DNA of 64,000 nt from Watersipora subatra. Taxonomy: Eukaryota; Bryozoa; Gymnolaemata; Cheilostomatida; Watersiporidae. Position numbers and translations under genes: made by a program. Below the pieces are notes generated by a model. The model ran no database searches and had not been told where the DNA came from. It saw nothing but the letters and a program-made list of their open reading frames with translations. Positions 1-14,238 of this stretch are shown here, in pieces; position 1 is the stretch's first letter; each line of letters starts with the position of its first letter. The stretch covers positions 6,758,001 through 6,822,000 of the forward strand of contig NC_088708.1 in the NCBI RefSeq assembly GCF_963576615.1, written 5' to 3'.

Positions 1-2635
1 TGCTGCTAATTCCCCTCATTTTTTTTCCGAGTTAGTCGTGAGAGGGGCAAGTAGCCCAAGTTCTGCAAATATCGGATTCGATGTTTAAACAACCTATAAT
101 TTTTAATTAAACTTACCACGCCCATATATTGTACATGGAAAAATGTTAAAGCAATATTTTACATGTTTTTAGCATAAGACTACAGGAAGAGTTTTATCCT
201 CTTGGTCGAAGATTTGCCCGTTTCTGCATTTTTGCAGTTAGAAATCTGATATTTTTTGTTCCGAGCAAATATACTATTGTTTGCCCCTAAATGCACACAT
301 TACCTGATCCACATCTAACATGTCTCAATGTTGGATTATTTTAATCCGCTCATTCACACGTTTCTGCTTCATTACATAACACATTTCCATTGCGTTTTCT
401 AAAGTAATCATTACAGCCAGTTTAGTTAATTTACACAGTATGCTTGAGTAGAGAGTCATTGATGGGCGTCGATGCTTACAATCATGCATGAAAATGCTTT
501 TTTTTCCTTTTCATACACTAGCCATTTCTTGGTAATACATGGGCAGTCTGTATGCTAGGGGTAGTTATCCGTAACCACAAAGAACAAATTCGATATGAGT
601 TTATGATGTCAAAACTTGATAGAGCGCTTGGAATTAGCCAATGAGATGCTCACCACGGAATGAGTTCCAAACAAACTCCAACGTCTTTGTACCGAGTGTC
701 AATATCATCTTAAACATACGACGAAAACATAAGGGCTATACATGGCCTGCCTGTGTAACATTTTAAGCAATAAACGCTGCTTCAATTGTAAATTTATTTT
801 GATTTAGTGTGACAAACCTATGTCATTCAAGAGTAATGTTGTCTACAAGTAGCTTTATAGCCACCACTTTCTTCTTTTCATCATGTTAGGAAAGTCATAG
901 AGTCAATACAAAATAGTTCAGAACCATACCATCACAAAAGTGGACAACTCTACAAAAATTACACCAAAAACTTTCAATATATAAGCGTTAGATTTTTGCA
1001 TGCGGTCTTAAAACTTGCCTACCAACTGGTTCAAGCATTTTAAAGATTAAATCCATTCTACTGAATTCAGTTGTATAAATGGATGTATTTGTCTTTCAAG
1101 TTGCTATTTAACTAAATTGGTATTCACTCTCTGCTTCAAGTGGCCTAACTTATGCTTGTCAATGCAAGAACACTCATCTACCGACCACTGATCATCGACT
1201 GGATCTGCGTGGATACCCTGACTCCTTGTCAACCTTTCTCTATTAACAACATTCTTTAGTCTTTGCTAACATTCTCAGAAAAATGGCAACCGTATGGCTC
1301 TTTGACATTGTTGCTTTTCAGCTCACTTACTCAGGTCTAGCGAGGCAGCGGCGATTAAAATAGCGTCAGCAATCTATGCAGGGGTCCGCTTTCTTTAACT
1401 TGTAAATGCAGTTCATAAGAATTCATTATACAGCATGGTTACAGTAACTACAGCTTTTCTGCAATCCTTTGTCAGGCTAACATCTAGCTGCCCAGTATCC
1501 ATTACGCGCTCTGTTATTATATAAAATACACTGACACGCTCTTATTTTCTATAGGCACATTTCCTCTTTGTGCTTCCCATTCTTGTACGAGTGAATGATC
1601 AATTTCTAGTATGAATCAACGATAGCATCTATGTTTGCGCTGCGGATTCGGATGGACATCTTTCTCTCTTTGCAATTTATGTAGTCCTGGTATCGGCATA
1701 GCTGTTCCTCCCTGAGTAGCATAGTCATCTTGATACCTTGTAAACTCTTATACAGTGTATGTGAGTTCTGGTCATGACGAGTCCAACCATTTTGCAGAAG
1801 TGCCTTACGTCACCCAAACTGAAAATATTCTTTTTGCCAAAAGAGATGACCAGATATTACAACAATAAATTACTCATCAACATTCCCATTTTATAAATGA
1901 CAGTATCATGTGTCACGAACAACGGTTGTTAGCATGACAGTTGAGGGTCAAGGAAGCGTTATAGAACTCGGGTCTATTGCATAAGAGAAAAACTGGTATT
2001 AACAAAACAAATCACTTGCCGGGCGTATGTGTGTGGTTAAGTCAGAGTCCAATCGCATACCCTCCGGTTGTAGAATTGTTATGATAGTTAATCCGTTCAA
2101 GGTACATGAGGGTATCGTAACTCAGTAAGAAAATTCCTCTAGTAGCTTCGCCAAATATTTGCATGAGATCTTTGTAATTAATTAAAGTTTATAGGCTATG
2201 ATAGCTTACTGCTTGCTTCATGAAAGATATGTTCAGTGAATGCTGAAAATGTTATTACATGTAATAATCTAACGGATAGGGTAATGCTTGTATCTATCGC
2301 TTTTTCTCATAAGTGGCATATAGATTATAACTCGAGTTTATGAATGTGCATATCGATCCTCTACAATGTACCGCAAGTTAATAATTTGTGACCTAATAAT
2401 TTAACAGAAAAATGTCCATTCTCTAAAATCAATTAATCGAACGAAGCATCTGTAGACCCATTTCCTCTTTTCATTCTCAATTTCATACAGTTTCTCACAA
2501 ACCAACTCTTTGTGTTACTGTGTAAACAGTGAACTGCAATACAGATTCACATGAACATTAATACTTCTTAGTGACCTGCAGTTGAATAGCTTTTTTTATA
2601 CACTTCTAAAGACGATAAGTTTCTGGTGCTTCTAG
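1..2635. other. Upstream intron sequence of ZFAND4, no exon recognised
   Basis: This stretch lies before the first recognisable ZFAND4 exon. That exon begins in mid-codon, so at least one upstream exon, encoding the ubiquitin-like domain, must exist. I searched the stretch by eye for such an exon ending one base into a codon and found none. It is AT-rich and shows no convincing open frame, tandem array or RNA gene. The missing exons probably lie left of the window. Confidence 0.5.
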
Positions 2636-5600
2636 TTCCGATAGAAGATTCACCGCTGGTGGAGTACATGGAGTCAACGCCTGATGACCTCTCAGAGAAA
2701 CTTCCCGGTAGCAGCAGACAAGTTACTTTACTCGTCTTTAGAGAAGGAGATCAGCTCAATTTTTTTCGGGTCGTCGACAGAGGAGATGGTACCCTCACAC
2801 CCCTCTCCGAGTCTCTTAGGTTAGATAACATTTTCTGCTCTTATTAGACTGGATTTGCCAAAATCTCTTGTTCGTCACAACTTTGGTTCAAGAAGCATCT
2901 AAACTAAAATTAGATACTAGCTTGGCCTTGCGCCAACATTTACGAGGAATTCATCAATAGCCCTTACCCATGTATGCTTTTAAGTGAATGCCATTATATG
3001 TACACTGGTGATCACCCTATATTTCTAGTAAGTTCCATGTTCTTGTTGATTATTGACAAGCTGTTCAATAAGATTTCAACAAGATTTTTGACATTTAGTA
3101 CATTTCTTGTTTAAAATGATCAACCCTCACTTATTGGGAGTGTAAACAAAAATTTCTATTAGCATATGTAATTTTTATTGGCTAAATTGTGACCTCAAAA
3201 TCTGCCCTCATAAACTAACACACTCGATTCATATTTCATACAAATAGGTCTAATATGAACTCCACCTTCAATAAATAGCCTGGAAGGTTTAAAACCGTAG
3301 CATATGAATTGTGTAGCTAATACATATAATGGTCAAGATCTAAGACTAGCTCTCATGTCGTTAGCCTAAGTGCTAATTTTGGTTAAAGCAGGTTAGCTTA
3401 AAGGGCCTGTTAGGCCATGTTTGCGTAAAACAATTTGTTAGCACCGTGTCGTTAGCACCGTGATCTTAGCACCGTGATCTTAGCACTGTGTTCTTAGCAC
3501 CGTCTTGTTAAGCAGAGTCTTAGGTAAAATCACCAAAGTTTGAATTATTAGAAGCATCAGATCAGGTCTCTGGTAACTTGCCGTGGCCCAAAGAGCAACT
3601 ACAGTCACCACCAGTCATTTGATGATGTATAAAAAACTTGCATAGTTTACCAACTGCTAGTCCGAGTTATTAAATGTTTCAACCAATCACAATCTGTTTC
3701 TGGAGTAAAGATCTTTTGCCGTATGAGCAAAATATTTCAACTGTATATGCTGTTATGGCTATACAATTGCTATATGTATTGCTATATGTACATGTATTGC
3801 TATATGTATATGTATTGCTATATGTATATGTATTGCTATATGTATTGATATATGTATATGTATTGCTATATGTATATGTATTGCTATATGTATATATATT
3901 GCTATATGGATGTATTGCGATATATTGTCAATCGTTATGTACAAGCGCTGATAAAGTTTAGCAGAAGTAGCACTAGATTCGACTTTCAGTGACAAACTTG
4001 GCCCACACATAACTAGCGTATACTACTTCATTAGAAGTCTGCAGAATTATTGAAAGAGTGATATTATTAGAGATGATTGCAGTGAAAGGTAGTCCTTTAT
4101 CTGCCTCCACAATGATTTAGCTGAATTTCTCAGTAATTCTACTGAATAAAGCTATCAGTTTTTGAATGACCCTTATACATGTAAGGTTTGAATGCTGTTA
4201 ATTCATTGGTCAACTCCCCTAAACAGTTGCGCATCATCATATGACTGGTCAAAACTGTAGTTGGTGTTAAGCCGTGGCCAAATATTCATGTACATTTTAG
4301 CTTCAGTTCCAACAAAACTGATGCTTCAAATGACCTGAACTTTGCTGATTATACTTGAAAACTTTTAATAAACTACCAGGTTTTAACAGATAGTTTTAAC
4401 CTCAAAGTGGCCCAACTGGGCCTTTAATAGAATGATTTGATAGAAGGATTTGCTATATCTCAGCTCAGTCAGTACGAAACAGTCCATGGGCATAATGCAT
4501 AAACTGAGTAATATTAACATTTGCCATCCACTAAAGTATTGCAAACAAAATTAGGAAAGGTTATATCTGTGTCTGCCCTTTATTTGGTGTGACAGAAAAA
4601 ACACCAGAATTGCATATTATGCGTTGTTTTGTTTTCGTATGCGTAGTGCTGCCTCCATGTATAACATGTATGATGATGAGGATGAAGGGGAGAACAGCAG
4701 CAAGGAGAAGTCTGAAGAAAATGCTCGGTTTAAGGAAAAAGTGAATTCATTAAAGAACAAAATGGTTAACCTGAGTGTCTCCAAGAAGGTATGTGTACCT
4801 TTTATGCACCTTTGTATGCGCATTTGTTATTCTGCCATCACGCGACATGCTTTTTCTTTCTGTATTTAATTGGTTTAATCTATACCTTTTTATAATTCAG
4901 ACTAAAACAGACCTAGTTCTATCTTCCCCTGGAAGTAATGGGCTCCAGTCTTTACACAGCGCCCAGAACAAGCCTCCTTCTGCACTCAATAAAAACCCTT
5001 GTCTTCCTCCCGTCATGTCGCAGAAGTCGGTTCCTCTTACTTCTCAAACGCTCTTTAGTCCTGAGCATGACTATGCAAAGCCAAGAGGCCAGTTGTTGCA
5101 GCAAACTGACACGCCTTCACTGTCTCAGCTATCCATTCCAAAGCCACCATCTCAGCCTCGCACAGCTGCTCACGGTCTGTCACAACGACTCCACCATCAG
5201 GCTGGCCTGCTCACCCAACCAGAGAGTGGCGCGGATGTGGCTGCAAGCGGCTACACCAAGCCTTACTCGGCTGGACAGAAACTGCGTAACGCAGAATCGG
5301 AGGCCAACTTTGCCTCGTTAAAAAAATCAGACTCTGCAATCAAGTCAATACCCGAGGATGGTTTATTAGCGTCACATAATAGTCAGACGAGAGGGTCGGC
5401 TAGTCGCGTAAGGCGTAAAGATATCTTGTCTCTAGACAAGATGAAAGACAGTTACAAAAGCCCAGTCAGTGGGACAGATGCTGTTGTAGCCGTTGGAGGT
5501 AGTCAAAGTGGCAGCAACGTTCCCCCGGTGTTTGCTCGAAATCTTTCTTCTCAACAGCTCGGACCTCGGACCGCCTCTCGACCGCAGGCTGACCTCACAC

Positions 5601-6776
5601 TCGAATCAATCAAGGACTCACTCTGCTACCCACAGCGAATTACTCTCGAAAGTCTTAGTTCAAACGAAGCGAGGATGATGTCGGGTTTTCTCCAACAAGC
5701 GTCGCTAGAGAAGCTCGGCTCTTCATCCATTAGCAACTTTAGTCCTGTCCGCACGAGAGTTAGCAACGCCTATCACACTGTGGATGATGCTGCCAGTGAG
5801 GTAGGTCAGACTTTTAGCTTGATTCTAGGATAGTTTAATGCTTCGGATGATGTTGTTGCGTCTATTTATAAATCCTAGCTCGACATGGAATATGGAGGTT
5901 TATCAGCAAAAGTGAATGCGATTGAAAATATGTCTACAGAAAGTATGAGATTACACTTGTTCATAGATTTACAGATTGGACCATTGTGTTCCACTATTTA
6001 CCTGCCATTTTTGGATGCTGTCCTTTGGGTTACCTACTTATTAAAGAGTTCACCGCACAGCTTTTACTCGCAGTTCATTGTGCATATTAATTCAGTTTTT
6101 CTCTCACATTATGTTAAGCTTTGTTTAGCAAATCTGCATTGTCTTAAACCATTTTAATAGTAAGGTGTATTTTGTGTGGGAATAACCTTTCTATGACTGT
6201 TGCAGAATCCCGCACGGTCAGCCGCTGATACTCTCGATGGATTGTCTAGTTCTGCCAAATTACCTCCCGTTAAATCAAAAAAGAAGGGCAGCAAGTCATC
6301 GAAGCGATGTTTTCTTTGCACTAAAAAAACGGGATTAGCAACTAGCTACTTGTGCAGGTATCACCTTTTTATAGCTTATTGCCAAATGTCTACGATAGGC
6401 TTGCCCGTTTAAATGAAACTAATCCTTCCTTTTGATAATTCACTGAGAAACTGTATGTACACTGTTGTTTATGGTTATCACAGATGTGATGATTTCTGAA
6501 CTCTTGTCGCGCTTATCCATTGTCTCACTCTAGAGAGGCTTATGCGCTTCTCTAGCATCGTAGTTAGATTTGAGTTCTGCAAACAGTTTCTATGCTGCTG
6601 CATTAGTTACTCTCATATATCTTATCTTTGTCACTTTTAGGTGTGGACAAAACTTTTGTGCTGCTCATCGCTATGCTGAATCACATGAATGTACATTCGA
6701 CTATAAGACAGAGGGAAGACAACTGCTGGAGCAGAATAACCCTGTTGTCAGTGCACCAAAACTCCCAAAGATCTAG
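2636..6776 (+). CDS. ZFAND4: AN1-type zinc finger protein 4 (ZFAND4), 3' part
   Basis: Exons 2636-2819, 4647-4788, 4901-5800, 6206-6357 and 6641-6776 (TAG stop) join in frame at GT-AG junctions and give the last 504 or so residues; vertebrate ZFAND4 is about 730. The first exon starts in mid-codon and encodes the conserved segment after the ubiquitin-like domain (REGDQLNFFRVVDRGDGTLT, then PLSESL). The second gives an acidic MYNMYDDEDEGE stretch. The 900-base exon is long, Ser/Pro-rich and probably disordered. The last two exons encode the AN1 finger, with all eight zinc ligands visible (CFLC, CRC, CAAH, HEC), then the family ending NPVVSAPKLPKI. AN1 fingers with ubiquitin-like domains suggest a role in ubiquitin or stress handling, but the biochemical role of ZFAND4 is poorly known. 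The ubiquitin-like exon lies outside the window. Identity is secure from both the central block and the C-terminus. Confidence 0.95.
3435..3504. repeat. 14-bp tandem repeat, 5 copies
   Basis: Five adjacent units of the type TTAGCACCGTGATC with one or two changes each. The array lies inside a ZFAND4 intron. Confidence 0.85.
3770..3923. repeat. 18-bp AT-rich minisatellite
   Basis: About eight units of TATTGCTATATGTATATG, some shortened. The unit length is divisible by three, which keeps both strands open and yields spurious Tyr/Ile-rich peptides. Confidence 0.85.
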
Positions 6777-7890
6777 TTTTCTCTCTGTTTCTTTTTTTTG
6801 ATTCAATTCCAGTGAGGCAGCATATGACCAGACTCGCTACAAGGTCCATAACTTCATTGGCTACCAGAGATTTATCATATTTTCTTATCCGCATTATATA
6901 GACAGTTGATTTTATTTCCATATCTTAATGCATGTGCTTAGCGTGGGTGTGTCACCATGTATTCGAAGGCAGCCAAACTCTTGACCTGCACTACATACTT
7001 TGTTTTAGTATGCATTGTAATTGGTGCTTCACAATTGTGGGCTATCAGATTATGGCTTTAGGTATATTATATAGTAGCACAGCTCCATTTTATTAAAATC
7101 TGGATCTTTCTCATAGTTTATTGCAGCTATTCGAACTTTTGATTCCAGTTTTTACTCTACTCTCACATTGCTCATAGACGATTTAACGCTGTGATATATT
7201 GGGTTTCCTTCCCTACATGAAACTTATTAGATTTCTCCATTGCTGTCAAGATTCGAGTTGTTTTGTGCAATACAGGTGAAGTTCGTTTATTTTATAAATT
7301 ATAATCATGTGTTTGCCAGCGCTTACTGGCTTTAAACGGCTGAATAAAGTTGAGTGTTGAAAAGCTTGAAATTACTATTTTGTGTCATCATGTTATGAGA
7401 AATTTGGCAGTATGGAGGTGGTGGCGAATTAAAATCAACAAGTTAAAATGCAACTAACATACCGCACTAAATTTTTAGAATAAAATTAGTCGCAGTCGAT
7501 GTGATTGACGTTGAGAGATCGGATCTGCAATAACAGATTGTCAGGGAGCAGTTATAGGTACAAGGACTACCAAAAAAAGTCAAACAATCGCTTTGGATGT
7601 TATAAAATGGAAAACTCAGCTAAGGTTACATTTGCAAATACCTGTATAAAAATTTTAACACAATACAATTCTACAAAATATAAAAACTATATAACAAGAC
7701 TATATAGGATAGGCAACACAGTAGATGGCAACAGAAATATGAGTAACAACAGAAGAGGTAACATTGAACAACTATTGGCTCATCGGTTAAAAGTGTCCAA
7801 CAAAGAACTGTGTCTATTAACATGTAACTCGTGCACCACAACTGATCGTCTACTAACAAGTGCTCTTAACCATTAAGGGTTTATGATTTA
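6777..7890. other. Shared 3' region of convergent ZFAND4 and TMEM65
   Basis: The stops of the two convergent genes are 1.1 kb apart. The ZFAND4 poly(A) candidate is near 7343. The reverse-strand motif TTTATT near 7286 could serve TMEM65, in which case the two 3' UTRs overlap. An open frame across 7505-7876 (+) lies antisense to the likely TMEM65 3' UTR and has no recognisable features. Confidence 0.4.
7343..7348 (+). terminator. Candidate ZFAND4 poly(A) signal
   Basis: AATAAA lies 567 bases after the ZFAND4 stop, the first well-placed signal seen. A second AATAAA occurs near 7481. Which one is used cannot be read from sequence. Confidence 0.4.
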
Positions 7891-10800
7891 TCAGTCAGTC
7901 TGATCAGATTTACTTTTGTCTTCTGCCTCTGATTTATCCTTGGTGAACACCAAAAGTGGCCACATCCCCAGAAGGCAACCAATGCACACACCAATGCAGC
8001 GACCCTGAAACAATAGACCGTCACATTCATTTAAGTCACTCGATCAAATGTTGGACAGTGAGATTTTTGAACAAGAAGATGACCGGAGACGATGAGCTGA
8101 TTAAGCCAAAGTAAAGTGCCTTCCATTCAGTTGTTACAAATGTACACCAACCAAATCACAATTTAAAAGTCCAATAACTTGCATTCGTATTTGACCTTAT
8201 CAAGTGCAACACGAATTGCAGACACTGTGCCAATAGAATCACGCTATAATAGACTGCGGTAACTTTACCAGATTGGCCATGATTCTAGTGCGACGGAGAG
8301 ACATCTGCTCGAGGGTGATTGGAGGAGCTTTTAATCCAAACTTTAGCGCTGTCTGCTCAACGAACCCAGCAGTTCTGTAAAAAATAAGCAGGACAAATCA
8401 AATCACAAATAGCTAACGGGCACTAGTTATCCTACTGCAATAATTATACACCCAACAATACAATAAAAGTTTAAACATGCCATGGCTCTGTAGCTAAACA
8501 CTACGATGGCCACGACATTAACAAAGTTTGATTGCTATTATATTGATTAACTGTTATTAGTTGCAGATTCCTGACTAAAAAGATAGATATATCATGTGCT
8601 AGTAATGACTAGCGTCTATATGACTTGATTTATGAAAAATATTCTGTGAAAAAAGAAAGACTACAGACACACCTTCACATAAGAATCTAATTAGTTCCAA
8701 GACCTATTGTATTTAAGGTTAGGCATGCGTTAGATCAATTATTCCCAAAAACAACACACGGTGGATTTATTTAATTCGTTCTACCACGCAAACACCTACA
8801 GTAATTCCTAAATAAATGCTGCGGGTAATTACACAGAGCGACAAAACTAATGTATTATAGAGCGACACAAAGAGAAATTTAAAAAATAACTTAATGGACA
8901 AGTAAGAAATAAAGAAGATTTTATTGCTAACTTCTATTAAAGACACAAAACCAAGTGCGTACGATGGGTGCAGATTGGGGATAGATATGGAAAAAGAGGT
9001 CATATTACATATTATTACATATTTATTATTATTTTATATTTTTAATTCTCATATTCAATTTTCTTTTTTGGACTTTACTTTTACTAACAAAACTTCGATG
9101 CCTCGAAACACTGAGAATGTATTATCTTGCGAATTACTTCAAGTATAGAGTAAAATATTTTGCCCAATTTTAAATTTTTTATCTTGGAAGATTTGTGTAG
9201 AAAAGCAATGATAAGTAGAGGTTTTACTGTGCTGTTCTCAAGTTAAACACATTTGAAGATTTACCGACGAGAAACTTGTACATGTACCAGAACCAAGAGG
9301 AATGTAAGTAAATATGGACCATAATAAAGTACAAAGGTTGACAGTAAATAGAGTGGGCCGGAGATGTTGGATTAAACCAAAATAAAAACAGTCATTGTCA
9401 CACCAACAGATTGCTATGATGATGATAAGTAAAAGAACCACATTTCATACAGCATATCTCTAAGTGGTCATCTATTAGTATAATAACGCAATCACTGCAC
9501 ATGAATTTATGTTGTACTTATAAATTGTGGTTGAGATCTGTCTAACATTTTTCAGAAAATCTACAGCAGTCTTTATTGCTGCAGTACCACTCTCATATAC
9601 ACACCATAAAGTATAACTACCAGCAGCCAAAAGGCAGTGTTAATGTTAAATGTTGACTTGCAACATAATTCACATTACAGCTATTTTGTATCAAAAGGTT
9701 CACCATGTTTTACTCTGCTGTGTTGTAAGTGTAAAATATGTGGAAATGTGATTACAAGCTCCTAAAAGCCCAAAAAAGAACAGTTAATCGCAGCCATCAT
9801 GAAAATGCCGTAGAGAAGACAACTACCACTTAAAATTTACTTCGCGCATAAAAGGTAGGTTATGAGCAGAAATATGTCAAAGATGGGAAAATTCAATGAC
9901 CACAGCTGACTGAATTGAATCTTTGTATAAACTGACACACTATGAAGAATTTAAATAGAATATTAAAGGAGCTAAGCGGTGCCAACGCATACGAACAAAC
10001 AGGAAACTGAACATACGTGATGCCAAGTACATCTGATATCATGTTGCCAAGGGCAGCTGCTGCCATAGTAGTAATACCAAGCCAAGCTCCAAAGGTTATA
10101 TCTATATATTCTCCCTGAAATATGTATATAATTTATACGATCAACTCTTAGTCTTTGGTAAGAAACAATCACAGAGCGAAACATCTGGAAGGCTTTTTAT
10201 GCAGTCAATAGTCCTTGGAGAATAAATTTAATGTCACAAAACCAACCAAAATAGAAAGAGTGTAACAATTTTTAGGTAGTCTGATTGGTTGAGTCAGCCA
10301 AGAGCCATTTAAAACCAAACATCACAATTGCTTCCTAACACGGGTTGTCACTGAGATTGCCACATCTATAGCTAAATATATCATAGTGAATGAAACCCAC
10401 AGAGGTCAATATTACGCATGTGAAGATAGATGGCATAGCACAAGTTATAAATACTCAAATAACAATTGATAATGCGGTATTGTTAATATTTGTCACTTTC
10501 TCCGCTCATTGTTTTAGAGCCTCCATACCATGCAATTGCAGAACATTATGCCCAGGGGTGTTCTTCAAAATTGTCTACCGAATCTACCTAAGTCTACCTG
10601 AATCTACTCAACTTCATTGATGAAAATGTAAGACCTAATATGTTACCCATCCGCAGCAGTAAGTAGTCACCTGTTCTTCCTTGCCATGGTTATTGGTTAC
10701 CTGACATGCACAGTGTATATACATATATAGAAAATAGCTAGCGATACTTACCGCGGTTAGCATGATGGTGTTATCGAGAATTCCGAAACCAATAAAGGGT

Positions 10801-11838
10801 ACACCACTAAATATGGCCACTGCAAATAGAACATTTGCAACTGACAGCCTTTCACCTGATCACATGATGCACGAGTAAAGATAAAAAGGAAATTATAGAA
10901 CGGAGAGGAAGAGTTCTGCACAAAATAAAAATTTTTTCATTAATTAATAACGACAGAAAAAGTTGTCATTAAATATGCTTAAGTTAAACTAGCCCAGGAG
11001 CCACAACGAAAAATGAGATCAAATGGTGCTTGAATATTGATTTTCTCACATTACTAAAGACACCCATTAGCTACACTAAAGTAAAGATAAAAACCACTTC
11101 AAGACAGGATACGACTGAATAGGAAGCTGCCCATTTCCTAGTACGATACCGGCGAGTTACCAAATTAATCACTCACCGGTCCGATTGATTGAGATTGAAT
11201 ACAACCGCGGATTCAAGCTAAAAAGTATCCATGGTCAAATTGAAATTTAAACTACATAAAACTGATATATCATTAGTTGCTTAACAACCATCTGGCAACA
11301 TGCCAATTTTTAGCCCATGAAATTATCCCTTCAGTAAACAACCAAATATTTTAATCTCGCTAAGATACAAGAGAAAAAAATTCCTAAATCTTCAATCATG
11401 CACTTATAAAAAGGCAGTGACAAGGATGTTTTTCAACAAATGATCGAAACAATACCTCGTCAATTATTGATTCTAGTGAGTGGGCATAAGTTATATGGCA
11501 ACTCAAGATAATGCTATGATTAACATACCATACCGGAGTTGGGACGGACTCGGCATTGTTACTTTTCCTGATGAGTGAGTTGAGAGCATGTGCAACAGAT
11601 CATCTCTCTCCTCTACTGAAAGGCTGTAGACAAACCCATTTAAACCCTGCTTGTGGTACGCAGCAATAGCGGCACGTTCAGTCTTGGTGCTGCAAAGTCT
11701 GTGTTGTAAGGTGACACCATGACATGCCCAGCGCATGATAGGACCTGCTGGCAATGACCCAGTTCTTTTCGAAGTTACAATATAATTTTTTTTAGGAAAG
11801 CAGCAAATGCTAATCCTGGATCGAAGATGAGCAGCCAT
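7891..11838 (-). CDS. TMEM65: TMEM65, mitochondrial inner-membrane protein
   Basis: Reading the reverse strand, exons 11838-11529, 10819-10752, 10114-10017, 8374-8269 and 8004-7891 join in frame into 231 residues; human TMEM65 has 240. The start chosen is the ATG at 11838, which opens a basic, Ser/Arg-rich leader as expected for mitochondrial import. Conserved landmarks follow in order: GFVYSL, QLRYV at the first junction, a membrane segment with VPFIGFGILDN, a second with GITTMAAAALGN, the linker EQMSLRRTR, and a third with GCLLGMWPLL before a charged tail. The family sits in the mitochondrial inner membrane and is linked to cardiac intercalated discs and, in recent work, to mitochondrial sodium/calcium exchange. 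The gene converges on ZFAND4 and is divergent from TBC1D10. The third-to-fourth intron carries a relic of the TTAA-flanked element described at 40413. Confidence 0.95.
9650..9870. mobile_element. Relic of the TTAA-flanked inverted-repeat element
   Basis: From TTAA at 9646-9649 the sequence follows the left end of the element at 40413 for about 180 bases (TTGACTTGCAACA, ACATTACAG, ATGTGGAAATGTGATTA, CAGTTAATCGCAGCCATC). After the GCCGTAG stretch it resembles only scattered interior pieces. It looks like an internally deleted copy and lies in a TMEM65 intron. Confidence 0.7.
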
Positions 11839-14238
11839 TAGCAAGATAATCTGCAAATAAAAAGATTTATCAAATATTATAATATAAAGCAATTGGTCAA
11901 AATAAAAGGCAGCAGGCCAGTTTACAATTACATGTACATGTATTACAAATAATGAGATGAAATAACTTAGACAAAATAGCAGATGTCATCAACTATATAG
12001 ATAGCAATTGTGTGTTACTTTATATCTATCATATTTGAATTAGGCGTGTTACTTTATGCCTAATGCAAATATGATATATTTACCAAAAACTTGAAAAAAT
12101 TCAACCATTCAGAAGTGAGACAGCTGAAGGTGTTAAAAGAAAACAATATATACAATGATGCAGAATAGCTAAGTTGGTCAGCATAAAAAACTCAATTTCA
12201 ATTTTTCAGCTGTACCCACAACCTCCACCTTACCAGAGAGACATCTAACAGTGAAATGAGATATTTGCTGCATGTATAGTCCCAATAGTAGCATAGCGAG
12301 TCTGACCATCAACACCTAAAATAATTGACTTAACTAAGCAGTGATGCTTCTATAAAGGTTATTCGACATCCAGATGAATGTAATCAATAAGATGGCATTA
12401 ATTCGGAGAGTTAAGGTCCACCAGGACTAACACTCACCATACTATCAACCTATCTGCATGCAATTAGCTTCTGATGCACGATCAAGTAGGCTACTACTAT
12501 GGCATTAGGGTAAAACAAAGAGCTCAATATTATTATATTTGCTGAAGAGGTTGTTTCGTCTGGGGTCTACATTTAAAGCTTTACGAAAATCATGAAAGAG
12601 CACAAATACACTGAAGGAAGCTAAATCTTTATTATCAGAACTATGAAGCATAAATGATATTTTATCATTTTCCGCAGTATGCCTACCATGTTTTCTTACA
12701 TTTTGTCAGGTGGTGCAAAATTGAAAAACCAAAAAGCGGAAACCAAAAAATTGCTTGAGTTCCATATTTAGATTTACATGTATATATACATATATAGAAC
12801 TCTACCGATTTCTAGGTTTTCACTTTTTGTCTTTTCCAAACCTGTACTACCTGACAAAATCTAGCAAGACATGATAGATTTGCTGCTGAAAAGGATAAAA
12901 TATTGTTTTGAGATAAACGCTAACATTGATCAATGACATTTGAAACACTTTAAATTTTTTGTAGTTACACAAGCTTAATGATGATTCGCAAATGGTTGTA
13001 TGCGCCCGGTATTGTATAGGACTACGTATACTGTATACTGTATATAGATCAAAAATTGACAAACCTAGAGCAAAATTAGTTCTCCGTATAGAGAGTTGTC
13101 TGCTCATGACGATCGAATGAAAAAACGAATGGCAGTTATGTTGTTAGTAAGCAACTCATCGATATGTTAATTCGCACGTTTGTAGTAACAGCTTTGTTAG
13201 AAACTGGTTATTTCAGCCTCTGCATTTGTTTTATTAAAGCAGGCTCACGCATTCAATTTATTAATACACTAAAACATTTACGGCTATATCAAACCACATT
13301 CAGTATTGGAAAAACACTTTCCTTTTCTACATTTTTCTTTATATTTTTTACCTTTATTACATTTGAAGAAAAGATTACTACCTATTACTGAGGCTCAGGT
13401 ACTTGCTAATCTAATGTAACTTGAAACAGTACAAAAACATTCGTATTTCCTTTGGCAACCCTTATCGCAGACTACGCCCGGACCACGCTTATGCTAAAAT
13501 CTCAAAAAGCAAAGACAGTAATAACCTGATGACTTGCCTTATCTCATTTTTAGTTACCTATGTAGTTTTTGCTTATACGAACTCTGAGGAAAAAGACTTC
13601 GCCCAGAGTTCGCCCAATAAATTTGAGATTTATTTTTTGTTTAGCATAAAACAAATAACTTGCGGCGAAGCATTTTTTAGTTTGAGAACATCTCGATAGG
13701 AAATGATAGCGAACGGAGCTACTTTTTCGACCGTTGAAACATCGAGTCAATTACACACACCGGAAAACCGAACTAGCAATTAGTAATAGAGGAACTGACA
13801 TGCGATGTATAAATTTTAATCAAATCAGCTGTACTGACGAGTAAGTTCAACTTAATAACGTAGTTTGACTGTACCATTTTCTGAAGACATGTTAATAAAA
13901 AGAACATAAAAATAGCTTATTCAAAATAATAGTATGAAGTGCGTTTTTGAGGAGAAAAACATCAGATTTACGACGGTTTTTTTCAGGAAAATTCAAATTT
14001 AGTTACTAATTTTCTCAAACTTTTTACTTTAAGTTCAAAGTTAGTTTATCTATATACACTTGACTATCATATATTGCATTCCTCTGTGACTTTCTTCCGT
14101 TGTCTTTGTCCATTTACATATATGTAGTCTATTTGCTTTCTGGCTTGACTAATAAGAGCGGATAGCACCTGATGCATTAGACTACCATAATACTTTAGCT
14201 GCTGAGCAAATGTAACAAGTTGTGATAACTGATGGGCG
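11839..14238. other. Head-to-head promoter region of TMEM65 and TBC1D10
   Basis: A 2.4-kb stretch between divergent start codons. It contains a 160-bp palindromic element (listed separately) and otherwise AT-rich sequence with no recognised exon. Untranslated first exons for either gene could lie here. No TATA box or other core promoter motif stands out. Confidence 0.5.
12701..12860. mobile_element. Palindromic MITE-like element, 160 bp
   Basis: The ends are inverted copies: TTTTGTCAGGTGGTGCA on the left against TTTTGTCAGGTAGTACA read inward from the right. The arms stay related through AAACCAAAAA-type sequence to a TATATACATATATAGAACTC centre. This is typical of a small non-autonomous DNA element. 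No clear target duplication was identified. Confidence 0.55.

Larger units (their letters stand above)
2820..4646. other. ZFAND4 intron with two small tandem arrays
   Basis: This 1.8-kb intron holds a 14-bp array and an 18-bp TATTGCTATATG-type array (listed separately). No other exon or element was recognised. Open frames over the second array come from the repeat and are not genes. Confidence 0.7.

Noticed and set aside
7505-7876. 123-codon forward frame
   Set aside because: Lies antisense to the probable TMEM65 3' UTR, AT-driven composition, no recognisable motif or splice context.
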